Assembly (NCBI RefSeq): GCF_000314795.2
Contig: NZ_KB373314.1
Coordinates: 1,252,526-1,316,525, forward strand
From: Streptococcus sp. F0442
GTDB lineage: Bacteria; Bacillota; Bacilli; Lactobacillales; Streptococcaceae
DNA length: 64,000 nt
Reading direction: 5' to 3'
In this document: positions 1-9,848 of the stretch, one piece after another
Numbering within the stretch: position 1 is the stretch's first letter
How the letters are laid out: every line of letters starts with the position of its first letter
Notes under the pieces: generated by a model
What the model saw: only the letters and a program-made list of their open reading frames with translations
What the model was told of the DNA's origin: nothing
Database searches by the model: none
Made by a program: the position numbers and the translations under genes

Positions 1-19
1 TTGGTCTAAGATATAGCGA

Positions 20-2278
20 TTAGTTCAAGTGCCAGATATCTTCGTTGTACTGAGCGATGGTACGGTCAGATGAGAAGAATCCTGCTTTAGCAATGTTGAC
101 GATGACTTTATCCAACCATGCATCACGGTTTTCGTAATCAGCCAACATTTGCTCTTTCACTTTGATGTAGTCTTCCAAGTCAAGAAGAGTCATGAACCAG
201 TCTTTGTTGATCAATTCATTGTAAAGACGTTCCAAGCGTTCTTTCTTACCAACTGCAAGAACAGCGTCGCTCACAATAAAGTCAACCAATGGTTTGATCG
301 CTTCACGAGCGTAGAATTCGCTTGATTTGTATGCAGATTTTTCGTAAAGATCGATAACAGTCTCTGAATCTTCACCAAAGATGTAAATGTTTTCGTCTCC
401 AACCAACTCAGCGATTTCCACGTTAGCTCCGTCCATAGTACCAAGAGTCAAAGCTCCGTTCAACATGAATTTCATGTTACCAGTACCTGAAGCTTCTTTT
501 GAAGCCAATGAAATTTGTTCTGAGATATCACATGCTGGGATCAAGAAGCTTGCTGCAGTAACGTTGTAGTTTTCAACCATTACGACTTGCAAGTGTGGAG
601 CTACTGCTGGGTCGTTTGCAATCACTTCTGACAAGCAAAGGATCAAGTGGATGATGTCTTGAGCGATTGTGTAGGCAGGAGCTGCTTTACCACCAAAGAA
701 TACTGTGATTGGACGAGCAGGGATATTTCCAGCTTTGATGTCCAAGTATTTGTGGATCACATACAAAGCGTTCATTTGTTGACGTTTGTATTCGTGGAGA
801 CGTTTGATTTGGGTATCAAAGATAGAGTTAGGATTGATTTCCACACCTTGATGGTCTTTCAAGAAACGAGCCAATTTCCGTTTGTTGTGAGACTTGATGT
901 TTTCCAATTTTGCTTTGACTGCATCTTTATCTTCATAAGAAAGAAGGTCTTCCAATTTAGATGCGTCATGGTGCCAGTCACGTCCGAGGATATCATCCAA
1001 GTAGTGTGACAAGGTTGGGTTGGCATGCATGAGCCAACGACGGAATGTGATACCGTTTGTTTTGTTGTTGAATTTTTCAGGGTAAATGTCGTAGAAGGCT
1101 TTCAACTCAGAATTCTTCAAGATTTCTGTGTGAAGTGCTGCTACCCCGTTTACGCTAAATCCATAGTGGATATCCATGTGCGCCATGTGTACGCGATCAT
1201 TCTCATCGATGATTTGAACAGCTGGATCTTTGTATTCAGCGCGAACACGGCGGTCCAATTCTTCAATGATTGGAACCAAGTGAGGAACCACTTCTTGCAA
1301 AAATTCAAGTGGCCATTTTTCAAGGGCTTCTGCAAGGATTGTGTGGTTAGTGTAAGCCGTCATGCTACGAACGATAGAGATGGCTTCATCCATTCCAATA
1401 CCACGTTCTGTCAAAAGACGGATCAATTCAGGGATGACCATTGATGGGTGAGTATCGTTGATTTGGACAACAGCATAGTCAGCAAGGTCATGCAAGTTGC
1501 TTCCTTTTTCGATGGCTTCGTCGATGATCAATTGTGCACCGTTTGATACCATGAAGTATTGTTGGAAGATACGGAGCAATTCCCCTTGACGGTTACTATC
1601 ATCTGGGTACAAGAAGAGGGTCAAGTTGCGAGCGATATCTGTCTTGTCAAAGTTAATACCATCTTCAATAATAGATGAATCAACTGAATCCAAGTCGAAC
1701 AAACGCAAACGGTTCTTGGTTTCAATCTTGTAACCAGGGACATCGATATCATAAAGGGTAGAAGTCAATGTGAAGTGTGCAAATGGCACTTGGTAGCTAC
1801 GGCTTGAACGAACGAGCCAGCTTTGGTCAGTCAACCATGCATTTGGAATCGTTTCTTGTTGGTTGTTTTTAAGGACTTGTTGGAACAAACCAAAGTGGTA
1901 GTTCAAACCAACCCCATCCCCTGTCAAACCAAGGCTTGAGATAGAGTCGATAAAGCAGGCTGCCAAACGTCCCAAACCACCGTTACCAAGTGATGGTTCC
2001 AATTCCACTTCTTCGACTTCGATCAAGTCTTTACCAGCATCTGACAATTCTTTTTTAACATCGTCGTAAAGACCCAAGTTGATCAAGTTGTTAGACAAGA
2101 GTTTACCGATCAAGAACTCAGCTGAGATGTAGTAAACTTTTTTCTTACCAGTATTTAATTTCTTTTGAGCGCTTGCTTGCTTCGTGTAATTTAGCAAGGC
2201 AATGTACAATTCTTCATTTGAACATTCAGCAATTGTTTTTTGATGATGATCAATCACATATTTTTGTAATGATTCCAT
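20..2278 (-). CDS. malP: Glycogen/maltodextrin phosphorylase
   Basis: GT35 phosphorylase of 752 residues, the usual length. It removes glucose-1-phosphate from the non-reducing end of alpha-1,4-glucans in the cytoplasm. The pyridoxal-phosphate signature [14 protein letters not shown] is present with the Schiff-base lysine near residue 600, and the N-terminal [12 protein letters not shown] motif is intact. It lies 45 bases downstream of malQ on the same strand, so the two should be co-transcribed: MalQ rearranges short maltodextrins into longer ones that this enzyme can phosphorolyse. The family is also called glgP; the mal context favours malP. The stop codon is 20 bases from the left edge, so its terminator is not visible. 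Confidence 0.97.
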   Translation of the reverse strand: MESLQKYVIDHHQKTIAECSNEELYIALLNYTKQASAQKKLNTGKKKVYYISAEFLIGKLLSNNLINLGLYDDVKKELSDAGKDLIEVEEVELEPSLGNGGLGRLAACFIDSISSLGLTGDGVGLNYHFGLFQQVLKNNQQETIPNAWLTDQSWLVRSSRSYQVPFAHFTLTSTLYDIDVPGYKIETKNRLRLFDLDSVDSSIIEDGINFDKTDIARNLTLFLYPDDSNRQGELLRIFQQYFMVSNGAQLIIDEAIEKGSNLHDLADYAVVQINDTHPSMVIPELIRLLTERGIGMDEAISIVRSMTAYTNHTILAEALEKWPLEFLQEVVPHLVPIIEELDRRVRAEYKDPAVQIIDENDRVHMAHMDIHYGFSVNGVAALHTEILKNSELKAFYDIYPEKFNNKTNGITFRRWLMHANPTLSHYLDDILGRDWHHDASKLEDLLSYEDKDAVKAKLENIKSHNKRKLARFLKDHQGVEINPNSIFDTQIKRLHEYKRQQMNALYVIHKYLDIKAGNIPARPITVFFGGKAAPAYTIAQDIIHLILCLSEVIANDPAVAPHLQVVMVENYNVTAASFLIPACDISEQISLASKEASGTGNMKFMLNGALTLGTMDGANVEIAELVGDENIYIFGEDSETVIDLYEKSAYKSSEFYAREAIKPLVDFIVSDAVLAVGKKERLERLYNELINKDWFMTLLDLEDYIKVKEQMLADYENRDAWLDKVIVNIAKAGFFSSDRTIAQYNEDIWHLN

Positions 2279-2323
2279 GTTGGGAGTCTCCTTTGTTTCA
2301 ACAATTTTAATAGGGGGGAAAGA

Positions 2324-3853
2324 TTATTTTTTTGCTTTCTTAACTTCTTTTTTCAAGTCTTTGTTTTCACGACGATAGATCGTAGTGAAATCAAGCAATT
2401 CTTGCTCGACAGCTGGAGTCAATTGATCCGCTGTCATTCGCCATGACCAGTTACCACCGAGAGTAGATGGGAAGTTCATCCGAGCTGAGCCATCTAACTC
2501 AAGCAAGTCTTGCATCGTAGCAATCGCCATGAAGCTGACGGAAGCAAAGACGGTGCGAAGCATAGCATGCGGTACAGATTCGTACTCTTTCCGGTTGGTA
2601 TAACGAGCAAGATACTCACGAGTTGGATCGTCGATTTCATTGCGGTACCATCCAAGAACTGTGTTGTTATCATGTGTTCCAGTGTACATCACAGAGTTGT
2701 TTGGTGCCAAGTGAGGGCTATCGATACTTTCATCGTCAGGATTGAAGGCGAATTGAAGAATCTTCATTCCTGGGAAACCAGTACGTTCGCGAAGCTCAAT
2801 AACTTCATCCGTCATAAAGCCAAGGTCCTCAGCGATGATGTTCAAATCACCGAGCTCTTCCTTCACGGCTGCAAAGAGTTTGTAGCCAGGACCTTTGACC
2901 CATTTACCTGGTGCTGCAGTTTCAGAACCAGCAGGGATTTCCCAGTATGATTCGAAACCACGGAAGTGGTCGATCCGAACGATGTCATAGATCTTGAAGC
3001 TTTCACGCAAGCGTTCAATCCACCATTGGTAGCCATCTTTGTCCATTGCTTCCCAGTCATAGATTGGGTTCCCCCAAAGTTGACCAGTTGCTGAGAACTC
3101 ATCTGGCGGGCATCCTGCAATGCAAGTTGCTTTTCCGTTTTCATCTGTTTTGAAGAGATGAGGATTAGCCCACATGTCACTTGAATCTTCCGCTACATAG
3201 ATTGGCATATCTCCCACAATTTCAATGTGGTGGTCGTTGGCATAAGCTTTCAAGGCCAACCATTGTTGGAAGAAGAAGAATTGAGTTACACGATGGTAAG
3301 TCAATTGATCAGCCAATTCTTCACGGTATTTAGCCAAAGCTTTTGGCTCACGCGCACGAATAGCTGCATCTGGCCACTCTGTCCAAGCTTTCAAATCAAA
3401 GTGTTCTTTAATAGCCATGTATTCTGCGAAGAGCTCCAACCAAGAAGCATTGGCTTCGCAAAAGGCTTGGAATTCTTTTTGATCACCTGATTTCAAGAAG
3501 TTCGCAACGGCTTTTTCTAAAAGGGGACGACGTTGTTCGAAGATCTTCGCATAGTCTACTTCTATTGGATCTTGACCAAAATCAACACCTTCAACATCAG
3601 ATGCATCCAAGAGCCCTTGCTCGATAAAGAGATCGAAGTCAATAAAGTGGGTGTTACCTGCAAAAGCTGAGAAAGATTGATATGGAGAATCTCCATAACT
3701 GGTTGTTCCGAGAGGCAAAATTTGCCAATACCGTTGCTTGGTCCGAACCAGGAAATCCACAAAATCGTAGGCCGCTTGACCAAACGAACCGATTCCATAC
3801 TTCCCAGGCAAGGATGAAATGTGCATCAAGACACCACTTTGGCGTTTTTTCAT
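2324..3853 (-). CDS. malQ: 4-alpha-glucanotransferase (amylomaltase)
   Basis: GH77 disproportionating enzyme of about 509 residues. It moves maltosyl units between maltodextrins and releases glucose. Visible catalytic segments are VRIDHFRGFE (nucleophile Asp, about residue 293), IIAEDLGFM (acid/base Glu, about 341) and YTGTHDNNT (Asp, about 393). I chose the ATG at 3853 because AAAGGTGG lies 8 bases upstream; an in-frame GTG at 3865 would place that Shine-Dalgarno inside the gene. It is first in a two-gene unit with malP, read from a promoter in the shared mal control region, and should be repressed by MalR and by carbon catabolite control. Confidence 0.96.
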   Translation of the reverse strand: MKKRQSGVLMHISSLPGKYGIGSFGQAAYDFVDFLVRTKQRYWQILPLGTTSYGDSPYQSFSAFAGNTHFIDFDLFIEQGLLDASDVEGVDFGQDPIEVDYAKIFEQRRPLLEKAVANFLKSGDQKEFQAFCEANASWLELFAEYMAIKEHFDLKAWTEWPDAAIRAREPKALAKYREELADQLTYHRVTQFFFFQQWLALKAYANDHHIEIVGDMPIYVAEDSSDMWANPHLFKTDENGKATCIAGCPPDEFSATGQLWGNPIYDWEAMDKDGYQWWIERLRESFKIYDIVRIDHFRGFESYWEIPAGSETAAPGKWVKGPGYKLFAAVKEELGDLNIIAEDLGFMTDEVIELRERTGFPGMKILQFAFNPDDESIDSPHLAPNNSVMYTGTHDNNTVLGWYRNEIDDPTREYLARYTNRKEYESVPHAMLRTVFASVSFMAIATMQDLLELDGSARMNFPSTLGGNWSWRMTADQLTPAVEQELLDFTTIYRRENKDLKKEVKKAKK

Positions 3854-4033
3854 TGAGGGTACCACCTTTAGTTTAATATTTTTTGTTTCAAAGAAAAATA
3901 GACGAACCTTCTACACTGTTTCTGATCCAACTCCGACTCTCAGAAAGAATAGAAGAAGCCCAGCCATCAGACATAGAACTGAATTTAACCTATTTATAAA
4001 TGACTCTAGGTCATCTTTATGCAACGTCCAAGG

Positions 4034-4084
4034 AAAACGTTTGCGTTACGTGTCCATTATAAAGTATTCCTGCAGTTTATGCAA
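4034..4084 (-). promoter_or_regulatory. malQ-malP promoter with MalR/CcpA-type operator
   Basis: On the minus strand there is a -35 TTGCAT (4084-4079), a 17-base spacer and a perfect -10 TATAAT (4061-4056). A LacI-family operator-like sequence, AAAACGTTTGCG (4034-4045), sits at the predicted start of transcription, where a bound repressor would block initiation. The transcript would carry an untranslated leader of about 195 bases (3854-4048). I see one short hairpin in it (ATGAC/GTCAT near 4001-4015) and no convincing reading frame. Confidence 0.75.
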
Positions 4085-4220
4085 GAGGTTTCCTAAACTT
4101 TTATGATTTTTTCTGCAGATTCACTCCATGCCTAGTTTAACCCTTTCTTATTCTCTTGTCAACTATTTGTGTGTATATAATAGAAGATAAAAAAATTTTA
4201 AAATTTTTTGCACAAAGAGC

Positions 4221-4286
4221 TTGCAAACGTTTTCGCCCTGTGATATACTATTCGTGTTAAGGAAAACGTTTGTCTAAAACGTTTTC
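4221..4286 (+). promoter_or_regulatory. malX promoter with MalR/CcpA-type operators
   Basis: The -35 TTGCAA (4221-4226), 17-base spacer and -10 TATACT (4244-4249) form a good sigma-A promoter. An operator-like sequence GCAAACGTTTTCGC (4223-4236) overlaps the -35 and spacer. Two more, GGAAAACGTTTGTC (4261-4274) and AAAACGTTTTC (4276-4286), lie just downstream of the start site. These ACGTTT cores match both LacI-family (MalR) and CcpA sites; which protein binds which cannot be read from sequence alone. The malX Shine-Dalgarno AGGAGG precedes the ATG at 4327. Confidence 0.78.
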
Positions 4287-4326
4287 AACTAATAATCTTA
4301 TTTTTATTCTTTAGGAGGAATAAATC

Positions 4327-5583
4327 ATGAAACGCACAATTCTTCGAAGCGCTGCTGTACTTGGTACAGTTGGATTCGCATCACTTCTTTTGGTAGCTTG
4401 TGGAGGCAAAAAAGAAGATTCTTCTGCTGCTAGTGAAAACTTGACTGTCTATGTCGACGGTGGATACGAAAAGTACATGAAAGAAGCTGCGAAAGCTTTT
4501 GAAAAAGAAAGTGGAACAAAAGTAACTATCAAGACAGGTGACGCTCTTGGTGGATTGGACAAATTGTCTCTTGACAACCAATCTGGTAAAGCGCCAGACG
4601 TTATGATGGCACCATACGACCGCGTAGGTGGACTTGGTAACGACGGTCAATTGGCTGAAGTGACATTGAACAAAGACAGCAAGACTGACAAAACAACTGA
4701 ATCACTTGTAACAAACGGTGGTAAAGTATACGGTGCACCAGCTGTTATCGAAACATTGGTTCTTTACTACAACAAAGACCTCTTGCAAGAAGCTCCAAAA
4801 ACATTTGGTGAACTTGAAGAATTGGCAAAAGACAGCAAGTATGACTTCGCTGATGAAGCTGGTAAAAACACTGCCTTCCTTGCTGACTGGACAAACTTCT
4901 ACTATGCATATGGACTCCTTTCAGGTAACGGTGGCTATGTCTTCGGTAAAGATGGTACAGATCCAAAAGACGTTGGTTTGAACAACCAAGGTGCAATTGA
5001 CGGTATCGAATACGCAAAAACTTGGTACGCTAAATGGCCTAAAGGATTGCAAGACACTAAAAGTGCTGCAAACTTTATCCAAACTCAATTCCAATCAGGT
5101 AAGACAGCCGCCATCATCGATGGTCCATGGAAAGCTGCTTCATTGAAAGAAGCAAAAGTAAACTACGGTGTAGCAACAATCCCTACTCTTCCAAACGGAA
5201 AAGCTTACTCTGCCTTCGGTGGTGGTAAAGCTTGGGTTATCCCTGCAGGTGCTAACCACCCTGAAGCAGCTCAAAAATTCGTTGACTTCTTGACTTCAAC
5301 TGATCAACAAAAGGCCTTATACGATAAGACTAACGAAGTGCCAGCTAACACAGAAGCTCGTGAATACGCTGTTGGTAAAAACGATGAGTTGACTGCTGCC
5401 GTTGTTAAACAGTTTGAAAATGCACAACCAATGCCAAACATCTCTGAAATGAGTACTGTTTGGGACCCAGCTGCAACTATGCTCTTCGACGCTGTAAGTG
5501 GTAAGAAATCTGCTAAAGATGCTGCTGACGATGCTGTTAAATTGATCAAAGAAACTATCGAACAAAAATTCGGTGGCAAGTAA
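4327..5583 (+). CDS. malX: Maltodextrin ABC transporter, substrate-binding lipoprotein
   Basis: Extracellular solute-binding protein of 418 residues (SBP family 1). It has a lipoprotein signal with lipobox LVAC (Cys25), so it is anchored to the outer membrane face. It captures maltose and maltodextrins and delivers them to MalF/MalG. It opens the rightward mal operon and is followed by a short hairpin before malF, which would allow more binding protein than permease to be made. No ATPase gene lies in the cluster; in related streptococci these importers use the shared ATPase MsmK encoded elsewhere. Confidence 0.96.
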   Translation: MKRTILRSAAVLGTVGFASLLLVACGGKKEDSSAASENLTVYVDGGYEKYMKEAAKAFEKESGTKVTIKTGDALGGLDKLSLDNQSGKAPDVMMAPYDRVGGLGNDGQLAEVTLNKDSKTDKTTESLVTNGGKVYGAPAVIETLVLYYNKDLLQEAPKTFGELEELAKDSKYDFADEAGKNTAFLADWTNFYYAYGLLSGNGGYVFGKDGTDPKDVGLNNQGAIDGIEYAKTWYAKWPKGLQDTKSAANFIQTQFQSGKTAAIIDGPWKAASLKEAKVNYGVATIPTLPNGKAYSAFGGGKAWVIPAGANHPEAAQKFVDFLTSTDQQKALYDKTNEVPANTEAREYAVGKNDELTAAVVKQFENAQPMPNISEMSTVWDPAATMLFDAVSGKKSAKDAADDAVKLIKETIEQKFGGK

Positions 5584-5597
5584 TACAGTTCCCAAGG

Positions 5598-5621
5598 GGC
5601 TGGGAGTGTTTCCCAGCCTTT
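5598..5621 (+). terminator. Hairpin between malX and malF (attenuator or processing site)
   Basis: An 8-bp perfect stem, GGCTGGGA/TCCCAGCC (5598-5605 with 5611-5618), has a 5-base loop and only a short T tract. It is more likely a partial terminator or an mRNA-stabilising hairpin than a full stop, since malF follows 47 bases later without an obvious promoter. Confidence 0.6.
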
Positions 5622-5664
5622 CGCTGTGATGTGGCCTCTGGTCGCTCACTTATAAGGAGTCGAT

Positions 5665-6960
5665 ATGGAAACACAACAAAATCCAAAAAAGGCAATGTGG
5701 TTATCCCTCATTCCTGGTTTGGGACAAATCTATAACAAACAGAAAGCAAAAGGATACATCTTCCTCGGTGTAACACTTGTCTTTCTTGCATACTTTTTCG
5801 GTATTGGTTTGGAGGAATTGTCCAAACTCGTTACCCTCGGTACTGTCCGTGGAAAAGATAATTCTCTTTTTATCTTGATTCGTGGTGCCTTCCACTTAAT
5901 TATCACCGTCGTTTATTTGATGTTCTACGCCTTGAATATCAAAGATGCGGGTACTGTAGCTAAGCGGATTAATAACGGTATTCGAGTGCCGAAGACCCTA
6001 AAGGAGATGGTGAATGCTATCTATGAAAATGGCTTCCCCTATCTCTTGATCATCCCTTCTTATATTGCCATGACCTTTGCAATCATCTTCCCTGTTTTGG
6101 TTACCTTGATGATTGCCTTTACCAACTACGACTTTAAGCATACAGCTCGCTTTACGCTCCTTGATTGGATCGGACTTCAAAACTTCACCAACATGTGGAC
6201 TTTGAGTACCTTCCGTTCTGCCTTTACATCTGTATTGGGCTGGACCTTGATCTGGGCCTTGGCAGCTTCAACACTTCAAATCGTTCTTGGTATCCTGACG
6301 GCCATTATTTCCAACCAACCATTCATTAAAGGAAAACGCATCTTCGGTGTTATTTTCCTTCTTCCTTGGGCGGTTCCTGCCTTCATCACGATCTTGACCT
6401 TCTCAAACATGTTCAACGATAGTATCGGGGCCATCAATGCGCAAGTCCTTCCGCTCTTTGCGAAGATTTTCCCATTCTTGGATGGGGTTCTCATTCCTTG
6501 GAAAACAGATCCTACTTGGACAAAAATTGCTTTGATTATGATGCAAGGTTGGCTCGGCTTCCCTTACATTTACGTCTTGACACTCGGAATCTTGCAATCT
6601 ATTCCAAACGATCTTTACGAAGCAGCCTATATTGATGGGGCGAATGCTTGGCAAAAATTCCGCAACATTACTTTCCCAATGATTTTGGCGGTTGCGGCAC
6701 CAACACTCATCAGCCAATACACCTTCAACTTTAACAACTTCTCCATTATCTACCTCTTTAACGATGGTGGACCTGGATCTGTTGGAGGAAATGCTGGTTC
6801 GACAGATATCTTGATTTCTTGGATCTATAAATTGACAACGAACTCATCACCTCAATACTCAATGGCTGCTGCGGTTACGTTGATTATCTCTCTGATTGTG
6901 ATCTCGATCTCGATGATTGCCTTCAAGAAACTGCACGCATTTGATATGGAGGATGTGTAA
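5665..6960 (+). CDS. malF: Maltodextrin ABC transporter permease MalF-type
   Basis: Integral membrane permease of 431 residues with several hydrophobic spans and the EAA loop ([14 protein letters not shown], from about residue 318) that contacts the ATPase. An N-terminal extension of about 120 residues, containing two or more hydrophobic spans, precedes the transport core, as in other MalF proteins. It pairs with MalG to form the channel for sugars delivered by MalX. The start is supported by AAGGAG upstream. The same gene is called malC in pneumococcus. Confidence 0.94.
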   Translation: METQQNPKKAMWLSLIPGLGQIYNKQKAKGYIFLGVTLVFLAYFFGIGLEELSKLVTLGTVRGKDNSLFILIRGAFHLIITVVYLMFYALNIKDAGTVAKRINNGIRVPKTLKEMVNAIYENGFPYLLIIPSYIAMTFAIIFPVLVTLMIAFTNYDFKHTARFTLLDWIGLQNFTNMWTLSTFRSAFTSVLGWTLIWALAASTLQIVLGILTAIISNQPFIKGKRIFGVIFLLPWAVPAFITILTFSNMFNDSIGAINAQVLPLFAKIFPFLDGVLIPWKTDPTWTKIALIMMQGWLGFPYIYVLTLGILQSIPNDLYEAAYIDGANAWQKFRNITFPMILAVAAPTLISQYTFNFNNFSIIYLFNDGGPGSVGGNAGSTDILISWIYKLTTNSSPQYSMAAAVTLIISLIVISISMIAFKKLHAFDMEDV

Positions 6961-6961
6961 A

Positions 6962-7804
6962 ATGAAAAATTCAGTTCAATTTAAACGCCGCCTGAATCAT
7001 TTCTTGACTTACCTCTACTTGGTTGTCCTTTCCATCATCATCATCTATCCCTTGTTGATCACGGTTCTTTCAGCCTTCAAAACTGGTAACGTCAGTGCCT
7101 TTACACTTGATTTCAGTGGCAGTCTCAGCTTTGATAACTTCCAAAAACTCTTTACGAATACCCTATATGGTACTTGGTATCTCAACACCTTGATTATCGC
7201 CATTATTACCATGGTTGCTCAAACATCCATCATTACCTTGGCAGGGTATGCTTACAGCCGCTACAACTTCTTGGCTCGTAAGCAAAGTTTGGTCTTCTTC
7301 TTGATTATCCAAATGGTCCCTACCATGGCTGCTTTGACTGCCTTCTTCGTTATGGCCTTGATGTTGAATGCCTTGAACCACAGTTGGTTCCTGATCTTCC
7401 TCTATGTCGGTGGGGGAATCCCAATGAACGCATGGTTGATGAAGGGTTACTTCGATACAGTCCCAATTTCACTTGATGAATCTGCAAAATTGGATGGTGC
7501 TGGACACTTCCGTCGCTTCTGGCAAATCGTCCTTCCATTGGTTCGCCCAATGATTGCGGTCCAAGCTCTTTGGGCCTTCATGGGACCTTTTGGAGACTAC
7601 ATCTTGTCTAAATTCTTGCTTCGCGATGAAATCAATTATACGGTAGCTGTTGGTCTTCAGACCTTTATCAGCGACCAAAAAAATCAAAAGATTGCCTTCT
7701 TTGCGGCAGGTGCGATTCTGATTGCAGTCCCAATCTGTGTGCTGTTCTTCTTCCTTCAAAAGAACTTTGTTTCAGGCTTGACCGCTGGTGGGGATAAAGG
7801 ATAA
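6962..7804 (+). CDS. malG: Maltodextrin ABC transporter permease MalG-type
   Basis: Second permease subunit, 280 residues, with six predicted membrane spans and an EAA loop ([16 protein letters not shown], from about residue 172). The ATG at 6962 is used because GGAGG lies a few bases upstream at the end of malF; an earlier in-frame start at 6917 would overlap malF and adds residues unlike the family. It is called malD in pneumococcus. It follows malF with a 1-base gap, so the two are translationally close. Confidence 0.95.
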   Translation: MKNSVQFKRRLNHFLTYLYLVVLSIIIIYPLLITVLSAFKTGNVSAFTLDFSGSLSFDNFQKLFTNTLYGTWYLNTLIIAIITMVAQTSIITLAGYAYSRYNFLARKQSLVFFLIIQMVPTMAALTAFFVMALMLNALNHSWFLIFLYVGGGIPMNAWLMKGYFDTVPISLDESAKLDGAGHFRRFWQIVLPLVRPMIAVQALWAFMGPFGDYILSKFLLRDEINYTVAVGLQTFISDQKNQKIAFFAAGAILIAVPICVLFFFLQKNFVSGLTAGGDKG

Positions 7805-7900
7805 AATAAACTTTTCTATAACCTTCCAGCAATGATGAAAAGAACGAAGTTTCCTCTCGTGCTTTTCTCCCAGTCACATAAATTTTATCTTTAAGGAAAG

Positions 7901-7958
7901 GATGGGAGTGGGACAAGGATAGCAAGTTGATTGATTTGCTACCGGTCTCTCTCCCATC
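7901..7958 (+). terminator. Long imperfect hairpin between malG and malA
   Basis: The outer stem GATGGGAG (7901-7908) pairs with CTCCCATC (7951-7958). A second stem pairs GGGAC with GTCTC, and an inner stem TAGCAA with TTGCTA. No long T tract follows directly, so it may be a leaky terminator or a structured RNA in the 228-base gap between malG and malA. A weak promoter-like pair (TTGGTT and TATGCT, about 7970-8000) lies downstream, so malA-malR-pulA may have their own start. Confidence 0.5.
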
Positions 7959-8032
7959 TTTGGTTAAGGATAAAACCATGTTATGCTCTCCATAAAAGGG
8001 AAATCCATCCCGGAGATTAGAAAGGTCTCTTC

Positions 8033-8845
8033 ATGCCCTATCCATTTAATTATTTTTCCAGCCTTTTTCAGGTAAGAAAAGCATTTGCGAACCGCAAACA
8101 ACTCAACTGGTTCCAAATGATCTTTACCTCACTCTTTCTTCTATCCTTGACCCTGATTCCTGTTTCCGTTCAAAATGCGGAATTACAGACCTACCCCTTA
8201 ACCACCTTTGTTAGCGATGTCTTTGATCCCTTAACAGAGGATGTTATGAAGGACTTGAAAGAAAATGTCCGTATTGAACAGCATGAACTAGTCTATAACA
8301 GTCATTTTGGAGTTCATAAGAACAAAGCTGGCCATGTTATCATTGGTCATCACGAAGGGACTCCATTAGGTGAAAAATTAACCCTCTATTTCGATAAGAC
8401 CCAACTAGTGATCAGCAGAGAAAATAAAGAACTTGCAAGCATTCCTTATCAGGCAATCAATCAAAAGAGTCTTGAAAACAAAGATGCTTTAAGCCAAGGC
8501 ATTTCCAAAGATTGGTTCCAAGCCAATCGATTGGCAGTTAGTCTCTTCCTCGTCCTCTTCTCAGGTTTCTTATCTGCTGTGAATTTTGCAATTTTAGTAT
8601 TTGGAGCTTCCTTCTTCCTCTTCTTGACACGGAAGTCCCGTCTCTTCTCTCTCAAGACCTTCAAAGAATGCTTCAACTTCACTCTCAACTGTCTTGGATT
8701 GCCTATTCTTGCGAGCGTCCTGATCAGTTTAGTATTCCACCAAGTCTTTACGACAACCGTCTTGATCCAAAATATCCTATTTGTCTTGTTCCTCGCACTT
8801 GCTTTCTATAAGACTCATTTTCGGGATCCAGATTACAAACCTTAG
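8033..8845 (+). CDS. malA: DUF1189-family membrane protein, maltodextrose utilization protein MalA
   Basis: Membrane protein of 270 residues. A hydrophobic span lies near residues 28-48, then a soluble middle of about 120 residues, then three or four spans near 175-265. It matches the streptococcal MalA (DUF1189) found between the maltodextrin permease genes and malR. Its biochemical role is not known; position suggests an accessory function in maltodextrin use. It ends 11 bases before malR and appears to be in one unit with malR and pulA. The start is preceded by AAAGG at a usable distance. Confidence 0.85.
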   Translation: MPYPFNYFSSLFQVRKAFANRKQLNWFQMIFTSLFLLSLTLIPVSVQNAELQTYPLTTFVSDVFDPLTEDVMKDLKENVRIEQHELVYNSHFGVHKNKAGHVIIGHHEGTPLGEKLTLYFDKTQLVISRENKELASIPYQAINQKSLENKDALSQGISKDWFQANRLAVSLFLVLFSGFLSAVNFAILVFGASFFLFLTRKSRLFSLKTFKECFNFTLNCLGLPILASVLISLVFHQVFTTTVLIQNILFVLFLALAFYKTHFRDPDYKP

Positions 8846-8856
8846 GGAGGTCCTTT

Positions 8857-9840
8857 ATGCGTGTCACCATCAAAGATGTAGCCAAACTTGCTGGCGTTGC
8901 ACCATCTACCGTTACACGAGTGATTCAAAATAAATCTACCATCAGTGAAGCCACTAAAGAACGGGTTCGTTCTGCCATGAAAGAACTAGATTACCATCCA
9001 AACCTCAATGCTCGTAGCTTAGTGAGCCAGTCCAGTCAGGTGATTGCCCTTGTCTTGCCTGATGAGAGTGATGTGTTCTTCCAAAACCCCTTCTTCCCTA
9101 CGGTCCTACGTGGGATTAGTCAGGTTGCTTCTGATTATGGCTATGCCATTCAGATTTGTACAGGGGCGAATGAAACCCACCGCCTCGATCAACTCAAACA
9201 AATGATTTATGGTAAGCGGGTAGATGGGCTCATCTTCCTCTATTCCAAATTGAATGATCCTCTGGTTGACTTCTGTATTCAAGATAAATTTCCTTTCTTG
9301 ATTTTAGGGAAAGCAACTTCACCTTTTGTATCCTTAGTCGATAACGACAATGTTAAGGCAGCCTTTGACGCGACCGAATATTTTATCAATAAGGGATACC
9401 AACACATCGCCTTTGTTGGAGGAAATAAGGAATTGGCCGTTTCTCAAGACCGCTACAAGGGCTACCAAGAAGCTCTTGCTAGTCACCAGATACCTCTCCG
9501 TGAGGAATTAGTCAAGTTCTCCTTTGGTTTCTTGCTGGAAGAAAATTCTTACCAAATCATGGATACCCTGCCTTTTGAAGAACTTGAAGCACTCATGACA
9601 ACGGATATTCTAGTTGCCGAAGGGGTTCGGAGATACCTGAGCGACAAACAAGTCGAACTTCCGATTATTTCCTTCGACTCCATTCAACCGCGGATCCCTA
9701 TTGACGCCTATATTGATATCAATACGGTTGAATTGGGACGCGAATCTGTCAGAACCTTACTCCAAATTATTAAAGACAACAAGGAAAACAAAACTGTTTG
9801 CTACAGACAACTCATTGAACACTCGATTATTGAACTTTAG
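8857..9840 (+). CDS. malR: LacI-family maltose operon repressor
   Basis: Transcription factor of 327 residues. The N-terminal helix-turn-helix (IKDVAKLAGVAPSTVTRVIQ, residues 5-24) and hinge are followed by a periplasmic-binding-like sugar domain. It should bind the ACGTTT-centred operators between malQ and malX and release them when maltodextrin is present. AGGGAGG lies 6 bases before the ATG. Translation is probably coupled to malA and pulA: gaps are 11 and 8 bases. Confidence 0.95.
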   Translation: MRVTIKDVAKLAGVAPSTVTRVIQNKSTISEATKERVRSAMKELDYHPNLNARSLVSQSSQVIALVLPDESDVFFQNPFFPTVLRGISQVASDYGYAIQICTGANETHRLDQLKQMIYGKRVDGLIFLYSKLNDPLVDFCIQDKFPFLILGKATSPFVSLVDNDNVKAAFDATEYFINKGYQHIAFVGGNKELAVSQDRYKGYQEALASHQIPLREELVKFSFGFLLEENSYQIMDTLPFEELEALMTTDILVAEGVRRYLSDKQVELPIISFDSIQPRIPIDAYIDINTVELGRESVRTLLQIIKDNKENKTVCYRQLIEHSIIEL

Positions 9841-9848
9841 GAGAACCT

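Noticed and set aside
3866..4106. Plus-strand open frame in the mal control region
   Set aside because: It runs across the malQ promoter and operator, has no ribosome site and no recognisable product.
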